Notes under the pieces: model-generated
Seen by the model: only the letters and a program-made list of their open reading frames with translations
Told to the model about the DNA's origin: nothing
Database searches by the model: none
Position numbers and translations under genes: made by a program
Assembly: GCA_947502975.1 (NCBI GenBank)
Contig: CANNBV010000003.1
Coordinates: 682,001 to 746,000, forward strand
From: an uncultured Flavobacteriaceae bacterium
GTDB taxonomy: Bacteria > Bacteroidota > Bacteroidia > Flavobacteriales > Flavobacteriaceae
DNA length: 64,000 nt
Direction: 5' to 3'
In this document: positions 27,120-37,838 of the stretch, in pieces
How the letters are laid out: the number at the start of each line of letters is the position of its first letter
Position numbering within the stretch: position 1 is the stretch's first letter

Positions 27120-28068
27120 ATATGCGCTTTTAAATAGTATAAATTATGTGTGATTTACCAGAAAACAAATCATATTAATATTTAACAGGATACGTAATAA
27201 ACGTTGATACTTTCTCTAATTTATCGTTTATCGTTATATATTCTACTGTTATTGTTTTTGGTGTTTTCTCAACTTCTTTTGTTGTCAACAGTTTAGATAT
27301 TGTACCTCCTATTGGTAACTGTGTGGTGTAGCCTGAAAATGACAAACTAAACCCTGTGTTCCCTGGATGGGTATAAAGCATGGTTTGTAATTGGGTAAAA
27401 TCGCCTCCTGCACTGTAAAGCACATTGCCATCCATATCTAGATCTTCGTTATAATAACCTTCTATTCCTGTATAACTTAAACTAAACGCTGTATTGTCTG
27501 GTTCTGAATATAGTTTTGTAGATAGCTTTCCTGAATCGCCTGTTCCTGAAATATTAACAAAACCATTACCATCTGCATCTCCTGCCAACATAGCCATAGG
27601 ACCTGCACCTGTAAACGATACATCTATCTGGGCATGTGTACCATATGTATTCATGCCTACATCTGTAAAATCTATTGTTGTAGCTGTGCTACTTAAGGCT
27701 ATAGCACTAGCACTCATAATACCTAAATGATTACGGTGTTTGATAACTACATGATAATTATCTGCTGGTAAATCAAAAGTTAATGGTGATACTCCATCTA
27801 CAGCTACCACATCACCGTCGCGTTGCAACAGGGCGGATTGACTTTCAATTACCAGAGTGTTATTGGTCTTATCTCTTAATTCTATAAAAACCCAATCTAC
27901 GATGGCATCAGTGCCCACAACAGTGAACACTGAGGCATCTGCTATTAATCCATCTCCATAGGGAGACATCGTAGGTATATAGTTAGCCACTCTTAAATCA
28001 TCACGCATTAAACTTTCTTCCCCTGTATTTGGATTTAAACTTGCACCTTGTAAATAAACTTTTGGGGA
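27084..28068. repeat. ~980-bp near-identical segment shared by two giant genes, copy 1
   Basis: It covers the terminator, 3' UTR and the last ~300 codons of the 3184-aa gene and differs from 36853-37838 at only a few percent of positions by eye. The C-terminal sequence of the 3894-aa gene (14154-15060) is related but more diverged. Confidence 0.85.
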
Positions 28069-31000
28069 TAATAAAACTCTAACACAATTTGTATCTTGAT
28101 CACCATCAGTGATTGTCCACCCAAAACCACCATCAACAATTGGTGTCATTAACAGCGTTCTCTCTGTCTCTGATAAACAATATTGACTACCACCTGCATT
28201 TAATTCTAAATCTGTTGGTATTGGCCCTTCTCCTGCTTCTTGAGTAGACCATCCTATGAGCAGCGCATCATAGTTGTCTGTAGAAAGTGTTACATTAGTA
28301 AACATCTCTGCTCCATATTGTAAATTTGTGATATCCCAATCACCTAGATTTTGATCAAAACTAGTCGCTCCAGAAAACATGTTACTCATTCCTATAACAT
28401 TAGACACATCCCAATTATTTAAAGGTTGATTAAAATTTATACAACCATTAAACATATGATCCATATAAATAATATTAGATACATCCCAATTACTAATATC
28501 ACTGTCAAAATTTATACAGTCAACGAACATAGATTCTATAATTGTAACATTAGATAAATCTGGCTCGTCTATATCAGGGTTAGTAATCTTTAAATTTTCG
28601 CAACCATAAAATGCTCTATTCATTGACGTCCACTCAATATCTCCCCATTTCTCTATGGTTTCTAACTTGTTTCTATTACTCTGGTCTGAAGAGTAAAAAT
28701 AGATTCTTGGAAAATCACCATATATTTTAACTTCGTAAGTATCTGGTGTAGTATAGGTATGGCTTGTATTACCTGCTAAATCACTTTGTATAGTACCATC
28801 GCCCCAATCTACTGCATAATTATATCCACTACCTGTGGTAGGAATGGTTATAATTTCATTAGCTCCGACATTCCATTTAGTAATAAAAGGATTTCCTAAA
28901 CCACATATTGGGTTTTCTATGCCTAGATCATTAATAGTCCATCCATAACCACCATTAGATACTGATGCTACTAAAAGATTTCTGGCATGTACGCCTTCAC
29001 AATATTTACTATTACCAGCATCAAACACTAAATTTATATCACTTGGTATTGGCCCTTCTCCTGCTTCTTGAGTAGACCATCCTATGAGCAGCGCATCATA
29101 ATTTTCTGTAGAAAGTGTCACACCACTAAACATTTCAGTTCCAGAAATTAAACTTGTGATATCCCAATTATTTAAGGGTTGATTAAAGTTTATACAACCA
29201 TTAAACATATGATTCATATTAGTAATATTAGATACATCCCAATTGTTAAACGAATCATTTCCTACAAGCAATTGGCAGCCAGAAAACATGCCTTCTGTAT
29301 TGGTAACATTAGATAAATCTGGTATGTCTGAAGCGGTTACAATTAAATTACTACAACCAGAAAAAGCAGTTTCCATAGATGTCCACTCTATATCTCCCCA
29401 TTGTACAACTTCTTTTATTTTGGCTTTAATTTCATCTGTAGAATTGCTAAAGTCAATTCTAGGAAAATCGCCATAGATTTTTACTATACGTTGTTGGTCA
29501 GAAAGATCATCATTAAGATAAAATGTGTCATACTCGTGAGAAGCATCTCCTATTATGCCTGTGTCAAATGAGCCATCTCCCCAATCTACAATGTAATTGT
29601 AACCATCACCCATTGTTGGGATGGTTATGGTTTCTCTAATATCAGCAGTCCATTTGGTAGTAAATGGTGATTCTGTAAGACCACATATAGGACTAAGTCC
29701 AGAATCATTAATAACCCAATTATAAGTCATCATTAATTCTGTTCTTGCACTTTCGCCATTGCAATAAAGACTACGACCTGGGTTAAATGTAATACCTGTA
29801 GGGATCGGTCCTTCTCCTGCTTCTTGGGTAGACCAACCTATTAACAAGGCATCGTAGTTTTCTGTAGACAATGCAAGATTTCTAAACATATCTCCTGCTC
29901 CAAATTCTAAACTTGTAATATCCCAATTACTTAAATCTTGATCAAATGGTAATATAACAGAAGTATATTGACTATAAAACATCTTACCCATGTTTGTAAC
30001 ATTAGAGACATCCCAATTACCTATATCTTGATTAAAATTATAAGCATCAAAAAACATAAAGGCCATATTGGTAACATTTGATACATTCCAATTACCTATA
30101 TCTTGATTGAATGGTTCTGCACCAGCAAACATACCTTGCATATTGGTAATGTTAGACACATCCCAATTGTTAAATGAGCTATTTCCTATAAGCGTATGGC
30201 AACCATTAAACATTCCAAGAGCATTAGTCACTTGAGATAAATCTGGTATATCTGTTGCTGTTACATTTAAACGATTACAACCAGAAAAAGCTTGCTCCAT
30301 TGAAGCCCACTCTATATCTCCCCATTGTACAACCTCTCGTATACGCTCTTTTGTAACAACACTTGAGACTTCCCAAAAATAAATTCTTGGGAAGTTTCCA
30401 TAGATTTTCACTTCATATTCCCCTCCAATGGCATATGTATGAGAAGCATCACCTGTTAAGTTATGTTCAATGGTACCATCTCCCCAATCTATACTATAAT
30501 TATAGCCAGTTCCGGAAGTAGGTATAATTATACTTTGATCATCTTCTACAATCCATTTTGTTATAAAAGGTAAAAAATTACAACTAATAAAATCGCGACC
30601 ATCATCATTAATACCCCAACTGTATGTGCTCATTAATTCGGTTCTTGCAGCTTCTCCATTACAATATTTGCTATCACCACCATCGAAATCTAAATTACTT
30701 GGTATTGGTCCTTCTCCTGTTTCTTGAGTTGCCCATCCTATTAATAAAGCATCATAGTTTTCTGTAGAGAGTGTTACACCAGTGAACATACTATTTATAA
30801 AATCTAAACTTGTAATATCCCATTCTCCTAGATTTTGATCAAAAGAAACTGCATTATTAAACATAAATTTCATATCTGTAACATTAGATACATCCCAATT
30901 GTTTATAGGTTGATTAAATGAACTAGAAAAAATAAACATTCCAGACATATTAGTTACATTAGAGACATTCCAATTATTTAAGGGTTGGTTAAAGTCTGTA

Positions 31001-34000
31001 CAACCATAAAACATTGCTTGCATATTGGTAACATTAGAGACATCCCAATTATTGATATCGCTGTTAAAATTTGAACACTGAAAAAACATGTTACTCAAAT
31101 TAGAAACATTAGATAAATTTGGTACGTCTGAAGCGGTTACAATTAAATTATCACAACCTGAAAAAGCATTTTCCATAGATGTCCATTCATTAATTCCCCA
31201 ATTAGTAACTTCTATTATTTTAGCTCGATTTGCAGATGTTGAGCTATTAAAATCAATTCTAGGAAAATCACCATAAATTTTCACTTCGTAAACACCAGGT
31301 GTAGCATACTCATGAGTGGCGTTATCGGTTAAGCCTTCGTCTAAGGTACCGTCTCCCCAAAGAACCGTATAATTATATACTTCTCCAGGAAATGTTGGTA
31401 TTATAATTGAAGAAGTGTTAGATGTTCCGGAAACATCTGTATTCCAAGTTGTTATAAAGGGTTCAGGATTAACACATGTTGGGTCTTGTTGACCATCATC
31501 AATAGACCAACTAAAATTTGTCATTAAACGAGCCCTTTCAATTTCTCCATTACAATAACGACTATTTCCTGCATTTAAATTAACGTTACTTGGTATTGGG
31601 CCTTCTCCTGCTTCTTGAGTAGACCAACCTATTAACAAAGCATCGTAATTTTCTGTTGAAAGTGTTACACCTCCAAACATACTAGAAGCATTATCTAAAC
31701 TTGTGATATCCCAATTATCTATATTTTGGTTAAAAGAGATTGCATTATTAAACATGTTTATCATATTAGAGACATTTGAGACATCCCAATTGTTAAACGA
31801 ATCATTTCCTACTAGAAATGTGCATGAATTAAACATGCCTTGTAAGCTGGTTACATTAGACAAATCTGGCGTGTCAGAAGCGGTTACACTTAAATTATTA
31901 CACTCTGTAAAAGCATTTAGCATAGTAGACCACTGTATATCTCCCCATTGGGTAACTTTTCTTATTTTACTTTTATTTACTCCAGTAGAACTACTGAAAT
32001 CTATTCTTGGAAAATCGCCATAAATTTTAATTACGTATGTACCTGGTATGTCATACTGATGAGAAGCATCACCCGTTTGATCATATTCTACAGTAGCACC
32101 TTCAAAATCACTACCATCTCCCCAATCTATTACATAATCATATCCGCTACCAGTTGTTGGTATTTCTATAGTTTGGAAATCACCTGTAAGTTGCCATTCG
32201 GTAATAAAAGGCCTTCCTAAACCACAAAACTGATCTGGACCATCACCAAAAATGTTCCAAAAATTATTAAACAATAAATTTAATCTAGCATTTTCACCAT
32301 TACAATATGTATAGCCATTGGCATTGAATGAAACGCTATTTGGTATTGAACCTTCTCCTGCTTCTTGTGTTGACCAACCAATTAAGAGCGCATCATAATT
32401 ATCAGTAGAGAGTGCTGTATCTGTAAACATATTATTGGCGGTAACTAAACTTGCAATATCCCAATTACCAACGTTTTGATCGAGATTAGTTGCTGATTCA
32501 AACATATTATTCATGTTTGAAACATTAGACATATCCCAATTATTAAACATATCATTTTCTGTTAAAGAAGTACAATCTTTAAACATAGATGACGTATTTG
32601 TAACATTAGATAAATTTGGTATGTCAGTAGCTGTAACTTTTAAATTACTACATTCTAAAAAAGCACCTGCCATTGAAGACCACTCTATAGCTCCCCATTG
32701 TTTAACTTCTCTTATTTTAGTTCTATTTGTAGATGTTGAGCTTCCAAAATGAATTCTTGGGAAATCTCCATATATTTTCACATCATATTGTCCAGTAGAA
32801 GTATACTCATGAGAAACATTACCTGTTTGATTATAACTAAAAGTACCGTCACCCCAATCTATACTATAATTATAGCCATTTCCATTTGTAGGTATTTCTA
32901 TAATTCTATTACCATTTGCATTCCATTCGGTAATAAATAATTCTTCTTCAGAAACACCACAAAATGGATCTCGGCCACCATCGCTAATAGCCCAACCGTA
33001 TGTGCTCATTAATTCGGTTCTTGCAGCTTCTCCATTACAATAGCGACTCTGAGGTGCATCAAAAGCTGTACCTGTAGGTATCTGCGTTTCTCCTGCATCT
33101 AAATTTGCCCAACCTATTAATAAATTATCATAATTAGTAGTTGATAAGCTAGTATTACTAAACATTGCAAAAGCATTATTTAATGAGCTGATATCCCAAG
33201 TTCCAAGATTCTGATTAAATGATGATGCAGTAGCAAACATACCATTAGCATTAACTAAATTTGATGTATTCCAAGTAGTAATATCTCCATTAAACGCATA
33301 TGCATCTAAAAACATTCCAGTCATGTTAATTACATTAGATACATTCCAGTTATTAAGAGGTTGATTAAATTCTGTGGCGGAAAAAAACATTCCTTCCATA
33401 GTAGTTACATTAGATACATTCCAGCCATTTAAGGGTTGATTAAATATTGTGGCAGCAAAAAGCCCTTCCATATCAGTCACATTAGATACATCCCAGTTAC
33501 TTATATCTTGATTGAATATACTTGCCCTAGCGAACATATGATTCATATTTGTAACGTTAGACAAGTCTGGTGGCGTGACTGGCAAAGATTCTAGGTTACT
33601 ACACCCATTAAATGCCTCTAACATGGTTTCCCAAACATTATCTCCCCAACTTACTACACTTTTTAATATTGGAGCATTTGCATCATTTAGATCTACATCT
33701 GAGAATCTGAAATAGGAAATATTTCCATATACTTTTATAGTATACTCTTCTGCAAGAGCGTAATTATGGTTAGTATATCCTGTATGTCCTGTTGTAGATG
33801 TTCCATCTCCCCAATCTACAGTATATGTTTCACCTGTATATGGCATAAATGGCAACTGAAAATCCTGGTTTGCTGTAGGTGATATAATTAATTCTATTGG
33901 GCAACTAATATTAGATACTGATACTGATGCCGTACAAGTATCTGTATTACCTACTCCATCAACAGCAGTAATTGTAACATCATCAATATTTACAGTACTA

Positions 34001-36729
34001 CAATCAATAAACATTGGTAAAGACGAGCTTATGCTTGTCTCTACAGACATTATTCCTGTTAAATTCTCAAAAGTTGTACTTGTACTTGATGCTGCATATA
34101 TATGCATATAGTATTTTATGCCTGCACTTAAGGTCGTGGTTGTATTTCCACTTACAACTTGACCTGTAGCAATATCAATTGTTGTATCGACTATAAGACC
34201 TTCTCCATTTTCTGTTGGCGGAATATTCCATATACTATACCTAAATTGAGGCACGAATGTTCCTGATCCTTCATCGTTTTTGATAAGGTCAAAATCAAAC
34301 GTATACGCTCCATTAGATGGTACCATGAAGATTGAAGATTGATGGTATAAGTTTGAATGTGCAGGACTTGTATTGTCTATATTAACGTAAAATTGATCAT
34401 ACTCTGCTAAAAAATTTAATTGACTAGAATTATCGGTAGAGCCATTGTCAAAATCTGAAGGTGAAATGGCATATCCAATATCTGTTGTTGGGAGTTCTGG
34501 AACAGTAACATCTTGACAACTAATTATTGGTCCTTCTGTATCTTCTACAGTTATTGTAAATGTACACTCACCTGTATTTCCACTAGCATCTATAACTGTA
34601 AACGTTTGGATGGTCTCACCAGTTGGGAACAATTCTCCACTACCCAATCCACTGGTTTGAGAAATTTGTAAATCTTCTGTCGCTGTACAATTATCAGTAG
34701 CACTAAGCGTAAAATTAACAATAGCACCTGCACTGTTTGGATCTATACCAACAGTAATGTCTGTTGGGCAATCTATAAATTCCGGTTCTATTATATCGGT
34801 AGCACTTATACTTGGTATACAACTAGTATTTTGCCCATTATCTTCATATGCATATACTCTATTAGTTGCTATGATAGTTCCGGCATCAGAACAATCTAAA
34901 TCTAAGGTAATTGAAGAAGGCCCATTTACATAAATCAACTCTGAACTAAAAGCTAGTGTTCCTGTAAAAAATACATTTTCACCATCTTCTAGCACAGACA
35001 TGTAATAGGTCTTATCTTGCTGTAAGCTAAAGGTATTGTTGTTACTTCCTTGAGCTAGCGATCCATTTGCATTAAAACTTGCAAACCCAACATAACCTGG
35101 TCTTAAAGCAAAATCTCCTGTATTTGGATTAAAACTATCTTCCCAAATAAATAAATTACTCGAATTATTACCAGATAAATTAAACGTATAACTTCCTGTA
35201 GTTGGCGGTATTAACTCAAATAACTGATAATGAAAACCTGTTGGTGAATTAAGAATTTGATCTGTAGGGCTATTATTATCTAATACAACCGGAACTTCTG
35301 TTCCTGTACCAAAAGCAAGATTAGCAGTTGTTGATAAATCGTTGGTAGCGCTTGCAAGTTCATTTAGTGTAAACTCATATGTACTTGTATTTTCATCGAC
35401 TATAGCAGAAAGTGATTCACAAGTAATTACAGGTGCATTGTCAATAACTACATTATAACTACAAATACTACTTTCATTTCCGCTAGTATCTACAATACGA
35501 TATTGTACTGTAAAATTTGAAGTAGGCACTGTACCAAAAGCAGGACCAGCATCTACTCGTTCTATAACCAATTGACTGTTAGCATCATGATTATCACTAC
35601 TACCTGTAAGGCTAGGTTCTTGTAATGTTTCGCCTTCTAGTAACACAACATCTGTAGTTGGACATCCACCAAGTACAGGTGCTTCTGTATCATTTACAAT
35701 GACATTGAAGGTACACGATTGTTCTTCTCCGTAATTATTGGTATATGTATAAGTAACTTGTCTTGGTTGATCTATAAAATATGTAAAACCAAAACCAGAG
35801 GCTCTATATGAACCTGTGAATGTATCACTAGGGCAGCCATTATCATTAATGGTTATGTTACTCCCATCAAAGTCTGCTGGACGAATAATGGCATAACCCT
35901 GACCTGGATCATTATTAACAATATAGTCGCTACATTGTAGGTCTGCATAGTTACCGCTAATAACAGTTATTGTTGCAGTACAACTATCAGTAAGACCGTT
36001 AGCACTAATGCTTAAATCAATAAAATTATTACTTCCAAGGTGAGAACAATCAAAATTAGTATTTCCCTCATAGAAAATAAAGCCACCTCGAGTAGTAGAA
36101 CCATTGTTAACATCAGATGCATTTATACTCGCTTGACCATTAGCATCTAGCATCACTGTAAGATCTCTACAACGAGCTATTGGAGGTTCATCTTTATAAT
36201 GTATATGAAACTTCAAATCTCTGGGTATCCAAGCATTTGGCACTCTAAAATCAGAAAAAATAAACATATTTCCTTGTGTATATGGGTTCCTATCATCATA
36301 TTTTATATCTATATGACTATTAGGGCTATCTTTTATGATTCGAATCCCATACTCTGTCCCGGATTCTACTTCTGAAGGGTTATTAAATAAAACATACTGC
36401 TCTACTCCTTGATTAGAAGCAGAATGGGTGCCGATGTTTCTTGTTCCTGTTGCCAATAACTCACGATTAGTACTAAAAGGGTTTTTGTACATCTCTACTA
36501 TTACATCATTTTGTCCTTGTAAAACTTCATGAGTCCAAAAGGAGAATCCTTCAATTTCTCCATCACAAGTTGCTATAAATGAATTTCCCATTATATCGAT
36601 GACCTCATTACGATCATTGGCGCCTGACTGTACAATATCATGTACCGGACCACATTGTGCAATAACTTGTTGAATTGAAAAAAGAAAAAAAGATAGTAGT
36701 AATACTAAAAAAGGAGCTTTTACTTTCAT
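27175..36729 (-). CDS. Giant BspA-type (DUF285) surface protein, 3184 aa
   Basis: The signal peptide MKVKAPFLVLLLSFFLFSIQ ends at VIAQ. An N-terminal beta domain and HYR/Ig-like domains (DTEAPVLGGCP, IEPEFIDCPTDITVG) parallel those of the 3894-aa protein. Seven modules follow, each with a PKD-like VDWGDGT opening, DUF285 repeats (NWDVSNVTNM, FNQPLNNWNVSN) and a closing LLIGWSTQEAGEG then YCNGE phrase. The final ~300 residues are almost identical to those of the 3258-aa giant, with DADGNGFVN and DLDMDGNV loops, and end ITYPVKY. There is no T9SS-type tail, so export beyond the outer membrane must use the shared C-terminal domain or another route. It probably acts in adhesion or ligand binding. 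Own promoter box at 36781 and terminator at 27083. Confidence 0.9.
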   Translation of the reverse strand: MKVKAPFLVLLLSFFLFSIQQVIAQCGPVHDIVQSGANDRNEVIDIMGNSFIATCDGEIEGFSFWTHEVLQGQNDVIVEMYKNPFSTNRELLATGTRNIGTHSASNQGVEQYVLFNNPSEVESGTEYGIRIIKDSPNSHIDIKYDDRNPYTQGNMFIFSDFRVPNAWIPRDLKFHIHYKDEPPIARCRDLTVMLDANGQASINASDVNNGSTTRGGFIFYEGNTNFDCSHLGSNNFIDLSISANGLTDSCTATITVISGNYADLQCSDYIVNNDPGQGYAIIRPADFDGSNITINDNGCPSDTFTGSYRASGFGFTYFIDQPRQVTYTYTNNYGEEQSCTFNVIVNDTEAPVLGGCPTTDVVLLEGETLQEPSLTGSSDNHDANSQLVIERVDAGPAFGTVPTSNFTVQYRIVDTSGNESSICSYNVVIDNAPVITCESLSAIVDENTSTYEFTLNELASATNDLSTTANLAFGTGTEVPVVLDNNSPTDQILNSPTGFHYQLFELIPPTTGSYTFNLSGNNSSNLFIWEDSFNPNTGDFALRPGYVGFASFNANGSLAQGSNNNTFSLQQDKTYYMSVLEDGENVFFTGTLAFSSELIYVNGPSSITLDLDCSDAGTIIATNRVYAYEDNGQNTSCIPSISATDIIEPEFIDCPTDITVGIDPNSAGAIVNFTLSATDNCTATEDLQISQTSGLGSGELFPTGETIQTFTVIDASGNTGECTFTITVEDTEGPIISCQDVTVPELPTTDIGYAISPSDFDNGSTDNSSQLNFLAEYDQFYVNIDNTSPAHSNLYHQSSIFMVPSNGAYTFDFDLIKNDEGSGTFVPQFRYSIWNIPPTENGEGLIVDTTIDIATGQVVSGNTTTTLSAGIKYYMHIYAASSTSTTFENLTGIMSVETSISSSLPMFIDCSTVNIDDVTITAVDGVGNTDTCTASVSVSNISCPIELIISPTANQDFQLPFMPYTGETYTVDWGDGTSTTGHTGYTNHNYALAEEYTIKVYGNISYFRFSDVDLNDANAPILKSVVSWGDNVWETMLEAFNGCSNLESLPVTPPDLSNVTNMNHMFARASIFNQDISNWDVSNVTDMEGLFAATIFNQPLNGWNVSNVTTMEGMFFSATEFNQPLNNWNVSNVINMTGMFLDAYAFNGDITTWNTSNLVNANGMFATASSFNQNLGTWDISSLNNAFAMFSNTSLSTTNYDNLLIGWANLDAGETQIPTGTAFDAPQSRYCNGEAARTELMSTYGWAISDGGRDPFCGVSEEELFITEWNANGNRIIEIPTNGNGYNYSIDWGDGTFSYNQTGNVSHEYTSTGQYDVKIYGDFPRIHFGSSTSTNRTKIREVKQWGAIEWSSMAGAFLECSNLKVTATDIPNLSNVTNTSSMFKDCTSLTENDMFNNWDMSNVSNMNNMFESATNLDQNVGNWDIASLVTANNMFTDTALSTDNYDALLIGWSTQEAGEGSIPNSVSFNANGYTYCNGENARLNLLFNNFWNIFGDGPDQFCGLGRPFITEWQLTGDFQTIEIPTTGSGYDYVIDWGDGSDFEGATVEYDQTGDASHQYDIPGTYVIKIYGDFPRIDFSSSTGVNKSKIRKVTQWGDIQWSTMLNAFTECNNLSVTASDTPDLSNVTSLQGMFNSCTFLVGNDSFNNWDVSNVSNMINMFNNAISFNQNIDNWDITSLDNASSMFGGVTLSTENYDALLIGWSTQEAGEGPIPSNVNLNAGNSRYCNGEIERARLMTNFSWSIDDGQQDPTCVNPEPFITTWNTDVSGTSNTSSIIIPTFPGEVYNYTVLWGDGTLDEGLTDNATHEYATPGVYEVKIYGDFPRIDFNSSTSANRAKIIEVTNWGINEWTSMENAFSGCDNLIVTASDVPNLSNVSNLSNMFFQCSNFNSDINNWDVSNVTNMQAMFYGCTDFNQPLNNWNVSNVTNMSGMFIFSSSFNQPINNWDVSNVTDMKFMFNNAVSFDQNLGEWDITSLDFINSMFTGVTLSTENYDALLIGWATQETGEGPIPSNLDFDGGDSKYCNGEAARTELMSTYSWGINDDGRDFISCNFLPFITKWIVEDDQSIIIPTSGTGYNYSIDWGDGTIEHNLTGDASHTYAIGGEYEVKIYGNFPRIYFWEVSSVVTKERIREVVQWGDIEWASMEQAFSGCNRLNVTATDIPDLSQVTNALGMFNGCHTLIGNSSFNNWDVSNITNMQGMFAGAEPFNQDIGNWNVSNVTNMAFMFFDAYNFNQDIGNWDVSNVTNMGKMFYSQYTSVILPFDQDLSNWDITSLEFGAGDMFRNLALSTENYDALLIGWSTQEAGEGPIPTGITFNPGRSLYCNGESARTELMMTYNWVINDSGLSPICGLTESPFTTKWTADIRETITIPTMGDGYNYIVDWGDGSFDTGIIGDASHEYDTFYLNDDLSDQQRIVKIYGDFPRIDFSNSTDEIKAKIKEVVQWGDIEWTSMETAFSGCSNLIVTASDIPDLSNVTNTEGMFSGCQLLVGNDSFNNWDVSNITNMNHMFNGCINFNQPLNNWDITSLISGTEMFSGVTLSTENYDALLIGWSTQEAGEGPIPSDINLVFDAGNSKYCEGVHARNLLVASVSNGGYGWTINDLGIENPICGLGNPFITKWNVGANEIITIPTTGSGYNYAVDWGDGTIQSDLAGNTSHTYTTPDTYEVKIYGDFPRIYFYSSDQSNRNKLETIEKWGDIEWTSMNRAFYGCENLKITNPDIDEPDLSNVTIIESMFVDCINFDSDISNWDVSNIIYMDHMFNGCINFNQPLNNWDVSNVIGMSNMFSGATSFDQNLGDWDITNLQYGAEMFTNVTLSTDNYDALLIGWSTQEAGEGPIPTDLELNAGGSQYCLSETERTLLMTPIVDGGFGWTITDGDQDTNCVRVLLSPKVYLQGASLNPNTGEESLMRDDLRVANYIPTMSPYGDGLIADASVFTVVGTDAIVDWVFIELRDKTNNTLVIESQSALLQRDGDVVAVDGVSPLTFDLPADNYHVVIKHRNHLGIMSASAIALSSTATTIDFTDVGMNTYGTHAQIDVSFTGAGPMAMLAGDADGNGFVNISGTGDSGKLSTKLYSEPDNTAFSLSYTGIEGYYNEDLDMDGNVLYSAGGDFTQLQTMLYTHPGNTGFSLSFSGYTTQLPIGGTISKLLTTKEVEKTPKTITVEYITINDKLEKVSTFITYPVKY

Positions 36730-36780
36730 GATTATTTAAATTTTAAATCATGTGCAAGTTAGTTTGAGAGTTCGCTTTAT

Positions 36781-36823
36781 AAAATAAGAGACGGCTCTTA
36801 GATACTACGTAGTGGTACTTATA
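36781..36823 (-). promoter_or_regulatory. Locus promoter box (d), for the 3184-aa giant
   Basis: TATAAGTACCACTACGTA (36823-36806), 15 bases, CTCTTATTTT (36790-36781) on the minus strand, 52 bases before the ATG. Confidence 0.85.
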
Positions 36824-36850
36824 AATAATTCTTCTACTAGTAATCGTTTT

Positions 36851-36889
36851 ACTCAAAAAAGCCTCAAGTTTAGTTTTCTTGAGGCTTTT
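36851..36889 (-). terminator. Terminator of the 3258-aa giant gene
   Basis: AAAAGCCTCAAG (36857-36868) pairs with CTTGAGGCTTTT (36878-36889), followed by TTT on the minus strand, about 55 bases after the stop. Confidence 0.85.
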
Positions 36890-37838
36890 ATATACGCTTT
36901 TAAATAGTATAAATTATGTGTGATTTACCAGAAAATGAATCCTATTAATGCTTAACAGGATACGTAATAAACGTTGATACTTTCTCTAACTTATCGTTTA
37001 TCTCTATATATTCTACTGTTATTGTTTTTGGTGTTTTCACAACTTCTTTTGTTGTCAACAGTTTAGATATTGTACCTCCTATTGGTAACTGTGTGGTATA
37101 GCCTGAAAATGACAAACTAAACCCTGTGTTCCCTGGATGGGTATAAAGCATGGTTTGTAATTGGGTAAAATCGCCTCCTGCACTGTAAAGCACATTGCCA
37201 TCCATATCTAGATCTTCATTATAATAACCTTCTATTCCTGTATAACTTAAACTAAACGCTGTATTATCTGGTTCTGAATATAGTTTTGTAGAAAGCTTTC
37301 CTGAATCGCCTGTTCCTGAAATATTAACAAAACCATTACCATCTGCATCTCCTCCCAACATGGCCATAGGACCTGCTCCTGTAAACGATACATCTATCTG
37401 GGCATGTGTACCATATGTATTCATGTCTACATCTGTAAAATCTATTGTTGTAGCTGTGCTACTTAAAGCTATAGCACTAGCACTCATAATCCCTAAATGA
37501 TTACGGTGTTTAATAACTACATGATAATTATCTGCTGGTAAATCAAAAGTTAATGGTGATACTCCATCTACAGCTACCACATCACCGTCGCGTTGCAACA
37601 GGGCGGATTGACTATCAATTACCAGAGTGTTATTGGTCTTATCTCTTAATTCTATAAAAACCCAATCTACGATGGCATCAGTGCCCACAACAGTGAACAC
37701 TGAGGCATCTGCTATTAATCCATCTCCATAGGGAGACATCGTAGGTATATAGTTAACCACTCTTAAATCATCACGCATTAAACTTTCTTCCCCTGTATTT
37801 GGATTTAAACTTGCGCCTTGTAAATAAACTTTTGGGGA
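36853..37838. repeat. ~980-bp near-identical segment shared by two giant genes, copy 2
   Basis: This is the partner of 27084-28068. Identity stops abruptly at the border of the conserved C-terminal region (after TTTGGGGA), where the modules begin. Confidence 0.85.
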
